In this document: one piece after another, positions 11,531 to 24,534 of the stretch
Layout of the letters: each line of letters begins with the position of its first letter
Position numbering within the stretch: position 1 is the first letter of the stretch
NCBI RefSeq assembly: GCF_964355755.1
Contig: NC_092672.1
Location: 11,156,501-11,220,500 of the forward strand
DNA: 64,000 nucleotides
DNA from: Antedon mediterranea
Lineage: Eukaryota; Echinodermata; Crinoidea; Comatulida; Antedonidae
Direction: 5' to 3'
Translations under genes and position numbers: made by a program
Notes under the pieces: model-generated
What the model saw: the letters and a program-made list of their open reading frames with translations, nothing else
What the model was told of the DNA's origin: nothing
Databases searched by the model: none

Positions 11531-12049
11531 GCGACTGTAGTGTCATGAATGTCTAAAATGAATCATGGCGCTTTACTATCTGTTGTGTGCCATTCAACCT
11601 CGTGGCAAAATGTTTACAAAAACCTGAACGTGCATTAGAGCCCGGCCATTTTTAATTATCACTTTTTCGTCAGGTAGAACCAATACAGAACAACACAAAA
11701 GTCCATTACTCATGCGTCATCGTTTTAAGACTTCGGTAAAGATTGCATATAATGAGTATTTTTATATTCATTCATTCGTCTTTTTATTTCGGAATACCAT
11801 GGTGACATAATAATATCCATAGCAAAAGAGAAAAGAAAAAAATCTTAATCTAAGAGCTCATAAAAAACAAAAATGTATATATATAAAAAGTCAATGCAAC
11901 AAGGCATTCCATTGTATGTGCATTCTTGACACATTAAGAACGAACGTGGACATTAATGGCCATGGATGATCAAAGAATTACTACTTGCGTTCACACGATT
12001 TTTAAAAACTAAAAACAGATTTCTAATGAACTAATCAAGGATGGGACGT

Positions 12050-13090
12050 CATTTAAGACAAACATCATGCTACAGTAGCACTAAAATTTATAGGCTGCTT
12101 CAGCAGAAAACATAAAGGCATATTATAACATACTTTCAATGATCTCAGAGTGCTCTTAGTATATCTACACCATAAGGTTGAGCAGTATAGACTATATTCT
12201 GATAACATAACTCTTAAGATAACATTTAGTGGTAGTAGAACATTTACCAAACTTTCTATTTAGAGAGTTGGCCCTAATGCAAATAGATCGATATTGACGT
12301 TACGGTTTAATGTCACTTTCATAACTCAGATTGTTACTGATCACATGACCAAGATAGGTTATTGAATTATCAACGTTTAGAGGTACCGGCCCCATTTAAG
12401 GTAATATTATGTGGAACACCTATGAGGTTGCGGGCTTTCGGACAAAATAGCTAGCATTTGGATTTGGTTGCATTAAAAGTAATATCATGGTCACTAGCAA
12501 AACCTTCACAGAGTCTAATTAGGCTTTGTAAGCCAGCGACGTCATCGGCGAAGCTTAGGCAATTAGGTTTAAGACCGCTAAGTTCTTCTGAAGTTCCTTC
12601 TTTTTACTCAGTCAATTCTCAACAGTTAACGGATCGGTGTACACATTATAAAAGTAATGGGGACATCCCATTACCAACTGTGAAAGAATCGGAAACGGAA
12701 CCACCCCACCTGACAACAAATTCCTGATTCCTATACCATGACCTCAGTATCTTAACTACAGGTGAAGAGGTACCCCTGTCAATCAGGGTCTTGACAAGTG
12801 TCCGTGGTTCACTTTATCAAAGGCTTTGCTAGCGTCCAAGAAACAGCAATAAACTGGGCTACCATGATTGTTGTAATGCTCGATAATCTGCAAAATACAC
12901 AGTTCAGTTGAGTGACCAGATTTTAAGGCAAACTGGTTGTCATGGGAGTTCAGTGAATTACCACAATGTTGTATCATTACAGAAGCTGTGACATGCCAGA
13001 GCTATTGGCCGATAATTCCCTTTATCAGTGATATTCCCTGATTCAGATTTAATTACCGGTACTAATTCATCTAATTGTTTTTCTTAATGT
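12050..13090 (-). pseudogene. Non-LTR retrotransposon (LINE) reverse transcriptase remnant
   Basis: Minus-strand frames give GNITDKGNYRPIAL (about 13040-13000), then QFALKSGHSTELCILQIIEH and CCFLDASKAFDKVNH, which is the RT motif with a catalytic Asp, at about 12920-12800. Next come SFADDVAGLQSL (the RT FADD box, about 12555-12525), YLGHVISNNLSYES (about 12360) and ICIRANSLNRKFGKC (about 12290-12240). Several frame changes and stops separate these parts, so it is dead. The order matches CR1/Rex-type elements. No endonuclease domain is seen; the copy is 5'-truncated. Confidence 0.8.
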
Positions 13091-13099
13091 TTCCTGGAA

Positions 13100-13270
13100 T
13101 TTCGGTCCCTCGACTCTTATACAACCCTTAAAAGGCCTCCAATCCAACCAAAGGGCTCTCCTCCCATCCCACACGTTGTCTCATAAAACGGTACGGATGT
13201 TACGAAATGCACTCCCGGCGCCGCATACAGAATCTCGACTCGTCCATTTCGATTTGATCGTTAGTTAGTG
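13100..13270 (+). repeat. LINE C-terminal fragment
   Basis: The plus strand reads TVRMLRNALPAPHTESRLV and then HFDLIVS and a stop. The 'RNALPAP...SRLVHF' end is typical of L2-like LINE proteins. It lies just upstream of the YEATS4 first exon, opposite in strand to the RT remnant at 12050-13090, so it is a separate insertion. Confidence 0.45.
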
Positions 13271-13626
13271 TTTGTTTATTTTTTTTGGCGTGTGGTTGTT
13301 GACGTGGGTAGAGTTTTTATAAAAAAGATATACTTTAGGCCAGGCCTAGTGTTTTATTTTAGCAATTTAATGATATTTGTATTAAGCGTTTAAATAGTTG
13401 GTAATCTCTTTTTGAAAATAGTCCAGAATGCTTTGTTTTCAATGATCTAAGTATCTAGGCTAGGCCTGAACTCACGGACGTACGACGTTTGTTAGAGGAG
13501 AGCCACAAAGTTCTGGGCGAAAATTGTTGTTTTATCCGGCATCGAGCAGAACAACCATCGTAGACATCAGTCGTGCATAGGCCTAGCTTCTGACGCAAGT
13601 AACTAACTTCTCATAAAACATTTCCA

Positions 13627-16600
13627 ATGGATGTTGGAGGTCGTGTAAAGGTATGTTCATTGTTATTAGTGGATCAGGTGCCGTTCTCGGCCACCTCGAC
13701 TTGTATGGACTATACCATTATAAAAAGATGGGAAAATAGGGGTGTCCCATTTATTAATTGAGTGTGTTAAAATACTTTTGCTTTTGTTCTTTTGTTTTTC
13801 TTGTTGTTTCAGCAACAAAGGGAAAACAACTACGCCCTGCATGCTGTAGAATTAATTTCAGTTTTCAAGTTAATGCAGTATATTATGGCTCTTTATTTCT
13901 ATATAATTTTTACAGATTTATAGATACAGAAAGTAGGCCTATATAATTTATAAAGAAAGTTTTTATTCCAGTTACAAATAAAAAATATAATTTACCTAAC
14001 GATAACTCAGTAGTACATTTAATAAAGATGACAGTAGTATATTTATCACATACTGATTATTAGGTAATCAGTAAAACAAATAAACATTATAATTTTGTCA
14101 ATGAATCTGTACCATTTTGTTCCCAGAAAACACAGCGTTTGACATTGCATGTTTTTAGGTTTGGTCTTTCTAAAATGTTTTAAACACGTTTTTAAACGTT
14201 TCTGTGTAGAAATACATGTTCTAATTGAACAACGTTTGCATCAAAACGTTATAATAGCGAATGCAAAACGGAGCTGATAATGTCGCCATGAAGTGGATTG
14301 ATTGGTGTCTTCCAATATCAGGGAATAATTTCGCCAGTGTAGCATAGCAAAAAGCTATACAAAACAACCTTAATGCTACACATTTCTAAAATTGTGTAGC
14401 AAAAAAGACAATACAAAACTATGTTTCTCGACTAAAAAATCAGTTTGATTAGCAATAATTGCTAAACAAAATTTTAAAATGAAATTTTTCCCTGAATATA
14501 GCATGGAATACATCGGCAAGCCGTTAGCTGTAGAACGAGTCAAGCATTTGCATACTAGACAAACCAATTACTTTCCCCGCTCTACCCAGCACCTTCTCAA
14601 TTCGGTCTTTATCCCCTTACATTTCCTTACTGATATTCCCAGCCCAGTATACAATATGCCCAAATAGAACATCACTGATTAGTAAAACATAAACATTCTA
14701 TAGTACAAATATCCTGCTTTACCCCAAAGAACCGAGTTTCCTCAAGCAGTACAGCCTTGTAATTAACTTCTTAACTACCATCATGTCCACCCATTTAGCT
14801 TTAGTCAAACACTACTGCCAGATACTTATAATTGTTAACAATCTCTACTTCCTTTACTTTAATTAATGTATACTGTCAGACCAATTATGTTTTCGAAAAT
14901 CAATCCTTATTTCTTTCGTTTTATTTATGTTTAGTTCAAGAAAATAAAAAATATGATTTATCTACCGATAGGATTGGGCCGATTAGAATGCATTTGCCAA
15001 CATTCTTTTACATATTTCACAACATTATAGAGTTTAGGTAATTTAACCGATTGTAATGTAGTATTTAGGATAGTTTAATATCGATTGTACTGTAGTATTT
15101 AGGATGTTTTAATTCCGATTGTATTGTAGTATTTAAGATTTTCTAATTTCGAATCCGATTGTACTAAAATTTAAAGTGTTTAAATCCAGATAGGAATAAC
15201 ATAGGCCTAGTATTAAATATGCTTTAATTTTTTATTATACTGTAGTGTTTAGTTTAGTTTTTATATATAATACGTAAGTATACCTACTTATATAGTTTTT
15301 ATTTATTTATTCATAGGAATCACCTTTATATCGGTGTCACACACATTTATCAGTTAATGGTGCATCCAATTAGGCATACAGACAAAATTACAAATAACAT
15401 AAGCCACAAAGTTCTAAATACTAATACATAACATCAAAACAAAATGTAAACTAATTAATTAATTAGATCTGTATGAAAATACATAATACGTAAATTGTAC
15501 AATATATATAACTACAAAAATAAAAACAGAACAACAAAAATACAGGATAGGCCTAAGAAATAAATAAAACTTACAGATACATCCTCATAGAGATGTCTGT
15601 AGCTTGTTTACTATATTAAGATTTTTCCTAATGTTTCATTTTCAGTGAATAAATTTTGTCTAGCATAAAGTGGTGTTTTAATTCCTGAGGTCCAAAATTA
15701 AAATTATCCCAGTCACCGGGATAATTTTAATCGTACATACTTAATTATTGTCTAACAGAGTTTAATGAAGGACATTTAAATAAAAAATGGTTTACTGTTT
15801 CTTTTTTGTTAGTACTGTACACATCTTACATAATCCTGTGTCCTCAAGATCTAGAGAGTTAATTTTGATCTTTCTTTAAATTTTAAATTGATACTCTTAA
15901 AATTAGTTTTATCTAACAAATATTGTTCAAGGTTTGGTTCCTTTATACATGGTATATTCTGTTAACGTTGTTTTGGATGGAATTTTGTTTTGCTTTGGGC
16001 CTTTGAAAACCACTCGTTATGATCAACTTGTTTATTATTTTTCCTAAATGGCTTTATCCAGTTAGTAGATGGTTCTTCATTAAATTTGTCTATAAAATTT
16101 GTTTTATTTAAAATATCTTTAGTTGATATAGTAATTGTTACAAAATCTTGGCATTCCCTATAATAACACAGTACCTAATAATAACATGCCTTATAAAAAG
16201 TACATGCATTGCTAGTTTTTGATGTTCTGTATTGTTCCTTGTAGTTTGTACTGTAGGTTACATAACAGAACAATTGTATTGTCTTCCCATTCAATAGACA
16301 CCCTTCTCTACATAAAACATAATACACCACACCCCTATCATAATAATGGTATAGTCCATATAAGTCGAGGTGGCCGAAAACGGCACCTGATCCGTTATTA
16401 GTTAGTAAAATTTCATAATAATGAATAATTTAATTTAACATTAACATTAACAAACAACATTACATTTATTGTTTTGTTGTTAATGTTAATAGGCCCACCA
16501 ACCACAAGCAAGGGCCTAACTAATCTAAGTATGATGATACTAACTATATGTTATGTTTTATATTAGGCTGTGCCTACAAACTACATACAGTAGCCCAATA

Positions 16601-19600
16601 GGCACCGGCCAAGCTAGCTACTGTACTATCTGATCGCACCTGTAATGTAATATCCTGCCATGTACAGTAGACCTATATTAGCCTACTTTCTATTTAGTTG
16701 GTGTTGCTAGTAGGCCCCGTTAACAATTATTTAATTTCTAATATAATGTAGGCTTGGCAAGGTCTACAGTAGCTCGCCTAACTAGCTAGTTAGTAATAGT
16801 ATTAGGTACAGTACAGGTAGGCCTACTCATTTTTGAAAAACTTGATTGAATCAACATTCAAAATGTCAATATCTTTATATATTAAAATATTATTATTAAT
16901 TATGCCTAGCCTACTATCTAACCAGTGCCTTAGCTTTGTGCGGCCTAATGCAAAAAGTGAAGCTTTATTGAATTGTTGTCGTGTTACTTGTACAACAACA
17001 CAAACAATTTTCAGATTAATTTGATTTTTCAATTTATTTGTAGGAGATAATTTAAACTTGTATTGGTAACAATACTACAGTACAGTTTTCCTCCTTTGTA
17101 ATCCACAGGGTGTCACAATAGTAAAGCCAGTTGTATATGGCAATGTTGCCCGATATTTTGGAAAGAAAAGAGATGAGGACGGGCACACTCATTCATGGAC
17201 TGTCTACATTAAGCCTGTTAAAAATGAAGATATGTCCACTTATATCAAGAAGATCCAGTTTAAGCTACATGAAAGCTATGCAAGTCCTATCAGAGGTAGG
17301 CCTACAGTATCAGACATGAGCAAGAGTTGGGGACAGTTAATAAGTTAGGCCAACTACATGGTTCTCAACAACAACAACAACAACAAATTGGATTTTATCC
17401 CCAGAATTCGTTCACTATTAGCATGTTATTTCAACTCAAGGTTATAAGTGCATGGCAATTTAGCTAGGTCTAAACTTTGAGATTAACATTAATTATGGCA
17501 TAATTATTTTTGAAATTGTATTAACCGAAGAGAAATGAGACTTTTATATCATTTTCATCATCAATCTCAGTATTTATTTCTTTAAAAACGTAGAAGAAAA
17601 GTTGTGCCAAATTTCACACATGAGTGACTTGATGATAACCATGCTTGCCATCCATTTCTCTTTGTTATAAAGCCTCAACTTCCTCCACGTCATAACTGTA
17701 TTCTAGAAAGATTTTCTACAAATAATTTTTTTCATACTTACTGTATAAATTATGCTAGTTATAATAACTGCTTTTGTAAAATGTATCTACCCACATTATA
17801 AGAAACTGATTTTCAATTTTGTATTTATTTATTTTTTTTTATACTGTTGTAAAATATTATGACCTCTGAATTGGCACATGATATATGCAATTGATGTTTG
17901 GGTTTTTTTATTTATATTTTTGTAAATTTTCTGTTTTTAGTTGTGACAAAACCACCATATGAAATCACAGAAACTGGATGGGGTGAATTTGAGATCGGCA
18001 TAAAACTATTTTTCATTGATCAAAATGAGAGACCGGTAAGTAGATACAATTTCTAATGCAATGCTTTGTGCCAAGTTTCATCTTTAGCTTTACTCAAAGC
18101 CTGAATATTGAAGAAAGGTATTTATAGTCCATCATGCAGACCTCTCAGCTTGGAAAAATAAAATATCAGGAGGTTTTATTGTTCTAACTATAGAGGGCAC
18201 CATAACACTACATCAAACCATAGAGGGTGCTATGAAAAACCAAAAAACATCTACTGTATAATAAAATCACTTATTATTAAACAACACAAGAATTGATTAT
18301 AAACAGTATACGGACCGATATCATTATGTTTTCTATTCTCTTATCAATATATAGAGTAGTGGAAATTATAAATGTATACGTATCGAAAGAATTTTTTTGT
18401 TTAGCCAAAATATCGGGAGAAATTGCATTTTAACAAGAGAGCGCGAGATGAGTTGAAATATCGGGAGACTCCCGCGGCGCCCGGGAGAGAACATGACACT
18501 GGTCTGTAGTGTACAGTAAAATGTTTATATGATTTTGATTTATAAAGCTAAACTATTTTGACATGCACCCCTAGATTACCCAGGATCTGCCCCTAGATTA
18601 CCCCAGGATCTGCCCCTAGATTACCCAGGATCTGCCCCTAGATTACCCCAGGATCTGCCCCTAGATTACCCCAGGATCTGCCCCTAGATTACCCCAGGAT
18701 CTGCCCCTAGATTACCCCAGGATCTGCCCCTTGATTACCCCAGGATCTGCCCCTAGATTACCCCAGGATCTGCCCCTAGATTACCCCAGGATCTGCCCCT
18801 AGATTACCCCAGGATCTGCCCCTAGATTACCCCAGGATCTGCCCCTAGATTACCCCAGGATCTGCCCCTAGATTACCCCAGGATCTGCCCCTAGATTACC
18901 CCAGGATCTGCCCCTAGATTACCCCAGGATCTGCCCCTGTAATGAAAAGTACTGTAGTGTAATAGGTTAGCACAGGAGTAAGCCTACTATAACCCTTTCA
19001 ATTGACCTCATGTAAAAACTGTACGGCAGATAACTATGATAATGATTAGCATTTTTCTTTTTCAGGTTACTCTATATCATTTTCTGAAGTTATTTCAGAC
19101 AGATCCCAATGTCATTGCAGGAGGCAATACCGTTGTTTCTGAACATTATGATGAAATAGTCAGTATATAATAGTATATTTTTTTTCATGATAAGGCTTAA
19201 CAAAATCTACTAAATGAGAGAAAATGTATGGTTGTTACGTATTACTATTATAGGAATATTTGGTATTACAGCATCTCATTTATATAACATGTGATCCCTG
19301 CATCATGTTAGGTTTGGTTAAGGTTGGATTACTGTACTAGATACATGTGAAACACATGTCATATTGTATTACCAAATGTTCCTATGATACTTCGGAAATA
19401 GATACAGTACTGGGAATCTGGTTAATTGAGAATTAAAATTGATTAAACTAAAAATTAAATTGTTTCCTCCAACTGGACATACTGTCCTATGCCTAGGCTA
19501 CCCCTGTTATACAAATCGTTTGTTTTTGCATGAGTGAATGTTCAATAGCGCCATCTATTTTATTGTATATTTCTGCTTAGTAGTCATTGACCACAAAATC

Positions 19601-20245
19601 AGAAAATAGTTCAAATTATCTGAAACAGACCGCCCCTTTGAGTCTGTCTGATTTTTTTTTATAAGTATTTGCACATTTTCTGTATTTTATACGATCGAGA
19701 ACTGAATATTCGTCATTTATGCTTCACTTTCAGATCTTTCAAGACCCAACAGCAATGATTCAACAGTTACTTACAAGTTCACGTGCTCTGACGTTAGGGG
19801 CGCACAAACATGAAACCGATTGTAAGCAAAATTAGAGTTATATTTTCTTTGTTTTTTTCATTTTAACATCTACTAAAATTAAAGAAATATTTTTTTTTTT
19901 TCAGAATGTATTCATTAATTTTTTAATTTATCAAAATATTTTTTTGTTTAAACTTTCCTGAATGATCTTTTGTTGAATAGTGAAAAATGAAATATAACAT
20001 TCAAATAACATTCTATAAAATTAAAAACAATGTAATAATAACTAATTATTTATGTTTTGATTCATTTAGTCGTGGAACTAGAGAGTAAGACATTGAATAC
20101 GTTACAGTCTGCTAGAAAGAAGATAAGATCGGATATCTCAGAATTAAACGAACAACTTAAAAAGAGCAAAGAAGCTATCACAAAATTCAAGGATGAAATC
20201 AAAAAGCTAGAAGAACTGGAACAAGCTAAAGAAAAAAATGGATGA
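13627..20245 (+). CDS. YEATS4: YEATS domain-containing protein 4 (GAS41), six exons
   Basis: Nuclear reader of acylated histone lysines, known as a subunit of the TIP60/NuA4 and SRCAP (SWR1-type) complexes. Exons are 13627-13650, 17109-17295, 17941-18035, 19066-19158, 19734-19821 and 20070-20245. All have GT/AG borders; the total is 663 nt or 220 residues. The YEATS domain has the landmark blocks [57 protein letters not shown] (with the aromatic TGW of the acyl pocket) and FFIDQNERP. Then follow [15 protein letters not shown] and a charged C-terminal coiled coil (about residues 165-220) used for complex assembly. The human protein has 227 residues; the N-terminus here is shorter (MDVGGRVK). 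The donor of exon 4 is GTCAGT, slightly weak but correctly placed. Intron 1 (3.5 kb) contains LINE remnants and intron 3 a minisatellite. The gene appears functional. Confidence 0.97.
14550..14880 (-). pseudogene. Degenerate LINE RT C-terminal fragment in YEATS4 intron 1
   Basis: On the minus strand [17 protein letters not shown] followed by KLNGW resembles the 'V..YKYLG..ID..L.W' block downstream of the RT core in many LINEs. Reading continues with frame changes through [16 protein letters not shown]. Evidence is limited to this motif. Confidence 0.45.
15560..16115 (-). pseudogene. Degenerate LINE 3' end in YEATS4 intron 1
   Basis: Minus-strand reading gives [32 protein letters not shown] and a block like [17 protein letters not shown] after frame changes. 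The Cys/His-bearing 'C..C...HFLF.CP' end is typical of LINE ORF2 C-termini. There are several stops, so it is inactive. Confidence 0.45.
18568..18938 (+). repeat. 23-bp minisatellite, 16 copies, in YEATS4 intron 3
   Basis: The unit begins CCCCTAGATTACCCC and ends AGGATCTG. There are 16 head-to-tail units: 14 of 23 nt and two (the first and the third) shortened to 22 nt by loss of a C, plus a partial CCCCT. One unit has CTTGATT in place of CTAGATT. Near identity suggests recent expansion. Confidence 0.95.
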
Positions 20246-20871
20246 ACTTTTAGTTTAGTATCAAAATGGAATTTTTTCTTCCCCCACAGCATCTAGCTAT
20301 GACTATACCCCGTTCAGGGTGTATCGAAATCCAAGTTTTCCACTATTTTAAAACATTCTGTACATTTACTAGTTACTAATGTACTGACTTACTACTTGGA
20401 ATTATAATGTGATTTAAACAACGATGCATTGTTTACTGCAAGGTGCAGAGGGCGTGAAATGATGTGACCAAACAGCTTATAAACGTCACTGACCACGTCT
20501 ATAGCTGTACAATATTCTTCCACATATGTAGCATTATGACCCAAACATTCTGTAGAAAGTGTGTAGGTTTATATTATTTACTGTTGATCTGCTTCCACTC
20601 ATGATTAAGTGTATAACACCAGAGCTTGTTTATCATGCAAATTAAACATAATTGAGTTTAGTAAACCAAATCATTACGCACAACACTAATATCTTCGTTG
20701 CTATGAAACTGAAAACTGAATTTTATTGTTCAAGACTAGTACACTGGCGTCAAAATATTTACACACAGATATTAATATGCATTTTAAATAATGCAGCTGA
20801 TGAACCAGATGAATAAAATTAATATAAGTTCACTGTAATCGACATTTTGTTTATTTATAACATTGCTTCTT

Positions 20872-21493
20872 AAAGGCCAATTTACACAGACGAGCGGTAA
20901 AGTTGAGCGGAAAACGCAAAAATAGAATCTATGTTATTTCTTATGACCATTTACACAGAACGCGGAGCGGACGAGCGGTTGAGCGGAAATCCGCTCAGGA
21001 TTGAAACAGATTCGATTTTGTGAAATTACCGCGCGGTAATTATGAATTCTGGCCAACCAACGATATGATTGAAATGACGTCATCTATAAACAACTTTTTT
21101 TTTGCGTCTGTCGAGTCAAAGACGACAATAAATACGAGTGCCGTAGTAGGCCTAGCCTATTTTGCAACTTCTTTTTATTCAGAAATACAAACACCTACGA
21201 CGTGAATAATTGTTTGTATAAGGATAGTGAAAAGAAAATATACATTTTAGTACGTTATTAGGCAACAAGTCCCTCTAAAACTTAGATCTGTGTGTGCTAG
21301 GCCTACTGACAGTCAGTCACACCCAGGCCAGCAGTGACTGTAACATGCATTAGCCTCGAGGCCTACACGACGCACCTGCTTTCCACCACTCCGTTCGCGA
21401 ACTCCGCGCGCTGTGTAAATGGAAAAAGCCACGCGGTTTTTCGCTTACAATTACCGCTTACCGTTACCGCTCGTCTGTGTAAATTGGCCTTTA
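20872..21493. mobile_element. Short TIR (MITE-like) element, ends AAAGGCCAATTTACACAGACG
   Basis: The left end AAGGCCAATTTACACAGACG and following AGCGGTAA are matched by the inverted TTACCGCTCGTCTGTGTAAA and TTGGCCTT at the right end, about 620 bp apart. Inner GAGCGG and CCGCTC words extend the fold. No transposase frame is visible, so it is non-autonomous. End-like pieces are also seen at 26760-26775 and 41450-41465. Confidence 0.65.
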
Positions 21494-21961
21494 GGCCACT
21501 TTACACAGCTCCAGACGAGCGGTAAAGATTAGTGGGAAACTACCCCATTTTAGTTTGCACATTCAAGGGAAGATGCAGCTCAAACATTATTTATTCACAA
21601 AGAAAGTTTCAAGTAAATAAATAATAAACCAACCACAAAGGTGAGTGACCAGGTAAATATATGGACAGTGTATTTTGAAGGACTATTTGTACTACCGACT
21701 ATCGGCAACAGATGAGATGATATATATTCCATCTGCTGAAAACAATCTTCAAATCAACTTTGATACCAACGACTGGAGAAGATCAATAAAAGCCATACAA
21801 CATCTTGGGCCGTGTTCATGAAAGCGTACTAACTTTATTCATGGACTTTAGTTAGTGAAAACGTTTTGTTCCCTACGAAAACTTTTTTTTAAATGCGATA
21901 TAGTCTATTCAAAGCCTCTTTATTCATTTTTCATGTTTTTTGGGATCGGAAAGTACATCAT

Positions 21962-22421
21962 TGTCACGAACTCCTCTCACGTATGTTTCCGAGCGGTTGA
22001 AAATACTTTAGGAACTCCCTTGTGACATAAAAGTATACACACAAAATCCACAAAGTTGTAAAATAACTCAAAAACAAAGCTTTAATTTCAATCAACTTCA
22101 ACTTTTAACAATCCAGTAAGCACTTTAAACAACAGCTTCACAATAACTTTACAATATAACATCCAACCTCTAATCCAACCTCTAATCCAACAACCTTACA
22201 ATAGTTTACATCCCTTTATATACAAGATGCTCCTATCCTTCTAGATCATTCTTTATACTTCTCATTATTACATGATTACAGTTTCTATTAATAGCACTTC
22301 TGGAATGTTCTTGATTGTTCTTATTAATTATACATGGTTTCTTAAATCAAAACATCTTATTCTAGAATGTTCATGTAAATACTATGTTACTCTATGTTTT
22401 AGGGAATGGTAATTTATTACA
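21962..22421 (-). repeat. 3' LTR of the short retrotransposon
   Basis: 460-bp LTR, downstream in the element's own (minus) orientation. The polypurine tract is directly adjacent at 22422-22440. Confidence 0.9.
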
Positions 22422-22494
22422 CTCCCCCCTCTTTCTGAGCTCAAAACTCTTTCTTGGAGTTTTGAAGGGCAAGTATACACGAAAGTGGCAAAAG

Positions 22495-22995
22495 TTAACC
22501 CACTCCTATTCTATAAAACTTAAATACGCCATAATAACATACAACATAATCATTAATAATTACTAATAATGAACAAACAATATTCATGTAAATTTGTCGG
22601 AATGGGTCACTAACAATTACTGACATAGGAATCATAAAATCCTTAAATTTAGTTTTATACTTTGAGGCTTTACAATACTCTGTCAACGAAATATCATGTG
22701 AACATTTCAAAACACTATTACTGCAATGATATAAAACCAGTAATTTCTCTATGGGTTCTGTCTGGTGTTTAGTAAAAACATGCCTAAATAAAATTCCGTC
22801 CTTACAGACCGTCATATCTTCCCGACATAAACCTTCTTTCCTTTCAATATCTTCCCGATGTAAACGTTCTTGGTTATCCATCATCTGCTGCATCAGAAGA
22901 CTCTGTTGTTGTATTTGTTGCTTCATTAACAACACTAAAAAGTCTGTACTGCTGTACACTTTACCGGATATTGTTGTTGATTGTTTATCAGCCAT
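22495..22995 (-). CDS. Short Gag-like reading frame of the LTR element
   Basis: 166 codons starting MADKQSTTISGKVYSSTDFL, followed by a Gln/Met-rich helical stretch (KQQIQQQSLLMQQMMDNQER) and a charged region with HREDIERKEG. The position just after the 5' LTR and leader is that of gag. Only the N-terminal coiled-coil-like part resembles a Gag N-terminus; the last 60 residues look non-coding in character. No zinc knuckle, protease or polymerase. It may be a truncated gag or just an open stretch. Confidence 0.4.
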   Translation of the reverse strand: MADKQSTTISGKVYSSTDFLVLLMKQQIQQQSLLMQQMMDNQERLHREDIERKEGLCREDMTVCKDGILFRHVFTKHQTEPIEKLLVLYHCSNSVLKCSHDISLTEYCKASKYKTKFKDFMIPMSVIVSDPFRQIYMNIVCSLLVIINDYVVCYYGVFKFYRIGVG

Positions 22996-23353
22996 ATTTT
23001 AAATCTGGATGAGGGTCTTGTTACTAGTTAATCGTAGTTACCGAGACGTTCACAAGTCTACTGTTCCAAATAAATAATGTACTGTTCTTAAAACAATGTT
23101 TGTGTACTTACGATTAAACAAAACGTAGCACTGCGGCTTCCGTAAAATATCACAGTATCGTAAGTACCGCTTTCACAAAATATCAATAAAGTACAGTTGA
23201 TCCTAAAACAGCCACCAATCTATGGCAAAATACAGTAGATCAAACTGCTACCACAAAATATCACAACCGTAGATAAATACACAGTTAAGTCGAACAGTAG
23301 ATCGAAATAACCGCTGCCACCAAATTAGGCTGAACACCGCTGCCACCAAATTA

Positions 23354-23813
23354 TGTCACGAACTCCTCTCACGTATGTTTCTGAGCGGTTGAAAATACTT
23401 TAGGAACTCCCTTGTGACATAAAAGTATACACACAAAATCCACAAAGTTGTAAAATAACTCAAAAACAAAGCTTTAATTTCAATCAACTTCAACTTTTAA
23501 CAATCCAGTAAGCACTTTAAACAACAGCTTCACAATAACTTTACAATATAACATCCAACCTCTAATCCAACCTCTAATCCAACAACCTTACAATAGTTTA
23601 CATCCCTTTATATACAAGATGCTCCTATCCTTCTAGATCATTCTTTATACTTCTCATTATTACATGATTACAGTTTCTATTAATAGCACTTCTGGAATGT
23701 TCTTGATTGTTCTTATTAATTATACATGGTTTCTTAAATCAAAACATCTTATTCTAGAATGTTCATGTAAATACTATGTTACTCTATGTTTTAGGGAATG
23801 GTAATTTATTACA
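23354..23813 (-). repeat. 5' LTR of the short retrotransposon
   Basis: 460-bp LTR, upstream in the element's own orientation, followed by the primer-binding-site-like stretch at about 23336-23352. Confidence 0.9.
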
Positions 23814-24272
23814 ATCATCAAAAATCAAGCAAATTAAAAAAAGCCGACTTATACAATTTCATGAAAAAAAGTTTTGTAACTGTATTATTAATAGTATTAC
23901 ATTTTACATTCGTATTAGTGTTTTTCAATTGCTGTAGGCCTATATTAAATTTATATTAGAAGGAGCCACGCCATGTCACCGAACAGAAAAGAGGGCGAGT
24001 TGGGTTGGGATGTGACTGAATTACCAATCATGTGGTCGAAGCTGATAACATTTCCTGTTCTGTTGGTTGGAGTAGCCTTGGAATGGAGGAAAATGTGTTG
24101 GGTGCAAGTTTCTATTTATGTTTGATCTTCAGTTTTGTCAAAGAACTTATAACACAAGAATCTCCTGTTCTTCAATTTGCATTAAAAACACAGTATCGGA
24201 AGTACAGGATTAAAAGGTCAAACTGTGCGACGCCATTTCACAGCATGGAGCAGCGCCCCCTCCAAACTAGGA

Positions 24273-24534
24273 AGTCAATTACTCTACCCCCCTAGAGTAT
24301 TAGCAGATCCCCTCTATGATTTTGACTTTCTAATTTGATGCGGGCGCTCTACTCCTCAGTCAATTACTCTATCCCCCTAGAGTATTAGCAGATCCCCTCT
24401 ATGATTTTGACTTTCTAATTTGATGATGCGGGCGCCCTACTCCTCAGTCAATTACTCTATCCCCCTAGAGTATTAGCAGATCCTCTCTATGATTTTTACT
24501 TTCTAATTTGATGCGGGCGCCCTACTCCATGGCT
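24273..24534 (+). repeat. Three-copy tandem repeat, 86-88 bp unit
   Basis: Units start at 24273, 24359 and 24447 with GTCAATTACTCTA and contain CCCCCTAGAGTATTAGCAGA and TGATGCGGGCGC. Copy 2 has an extra GAT. Copies are nearly identical. Confidence 0.9.

Larger units (their letters stand above)
21962..23813 (-). mobile_element. Short non-autonomous LTR retrotransposon with 5-bp target duplication
   Basis: Two direct repeats of 460 bp (21962-22421 and 23354-23813) start TGTCACGAAC and end TTTATTACA. I see one difference near the start (CCGAG versus CTGAG). The flanks carry a 5-bp duplication ATCAT (21957-21961 and 23814-23818). On the minus strand a primer-site-like TTTGGTGGCAGCGGTG follows the first LTR, and a polypurine tract AGAAAGAGGGGGGAG precedes the second, so transcription runs on the minus strand. 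The interior is only 932 bp and has no reverse transcriptase, as in TRIM-type elements. Near-identical LTRs imply a recent insertion. Confidence 0.92.
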
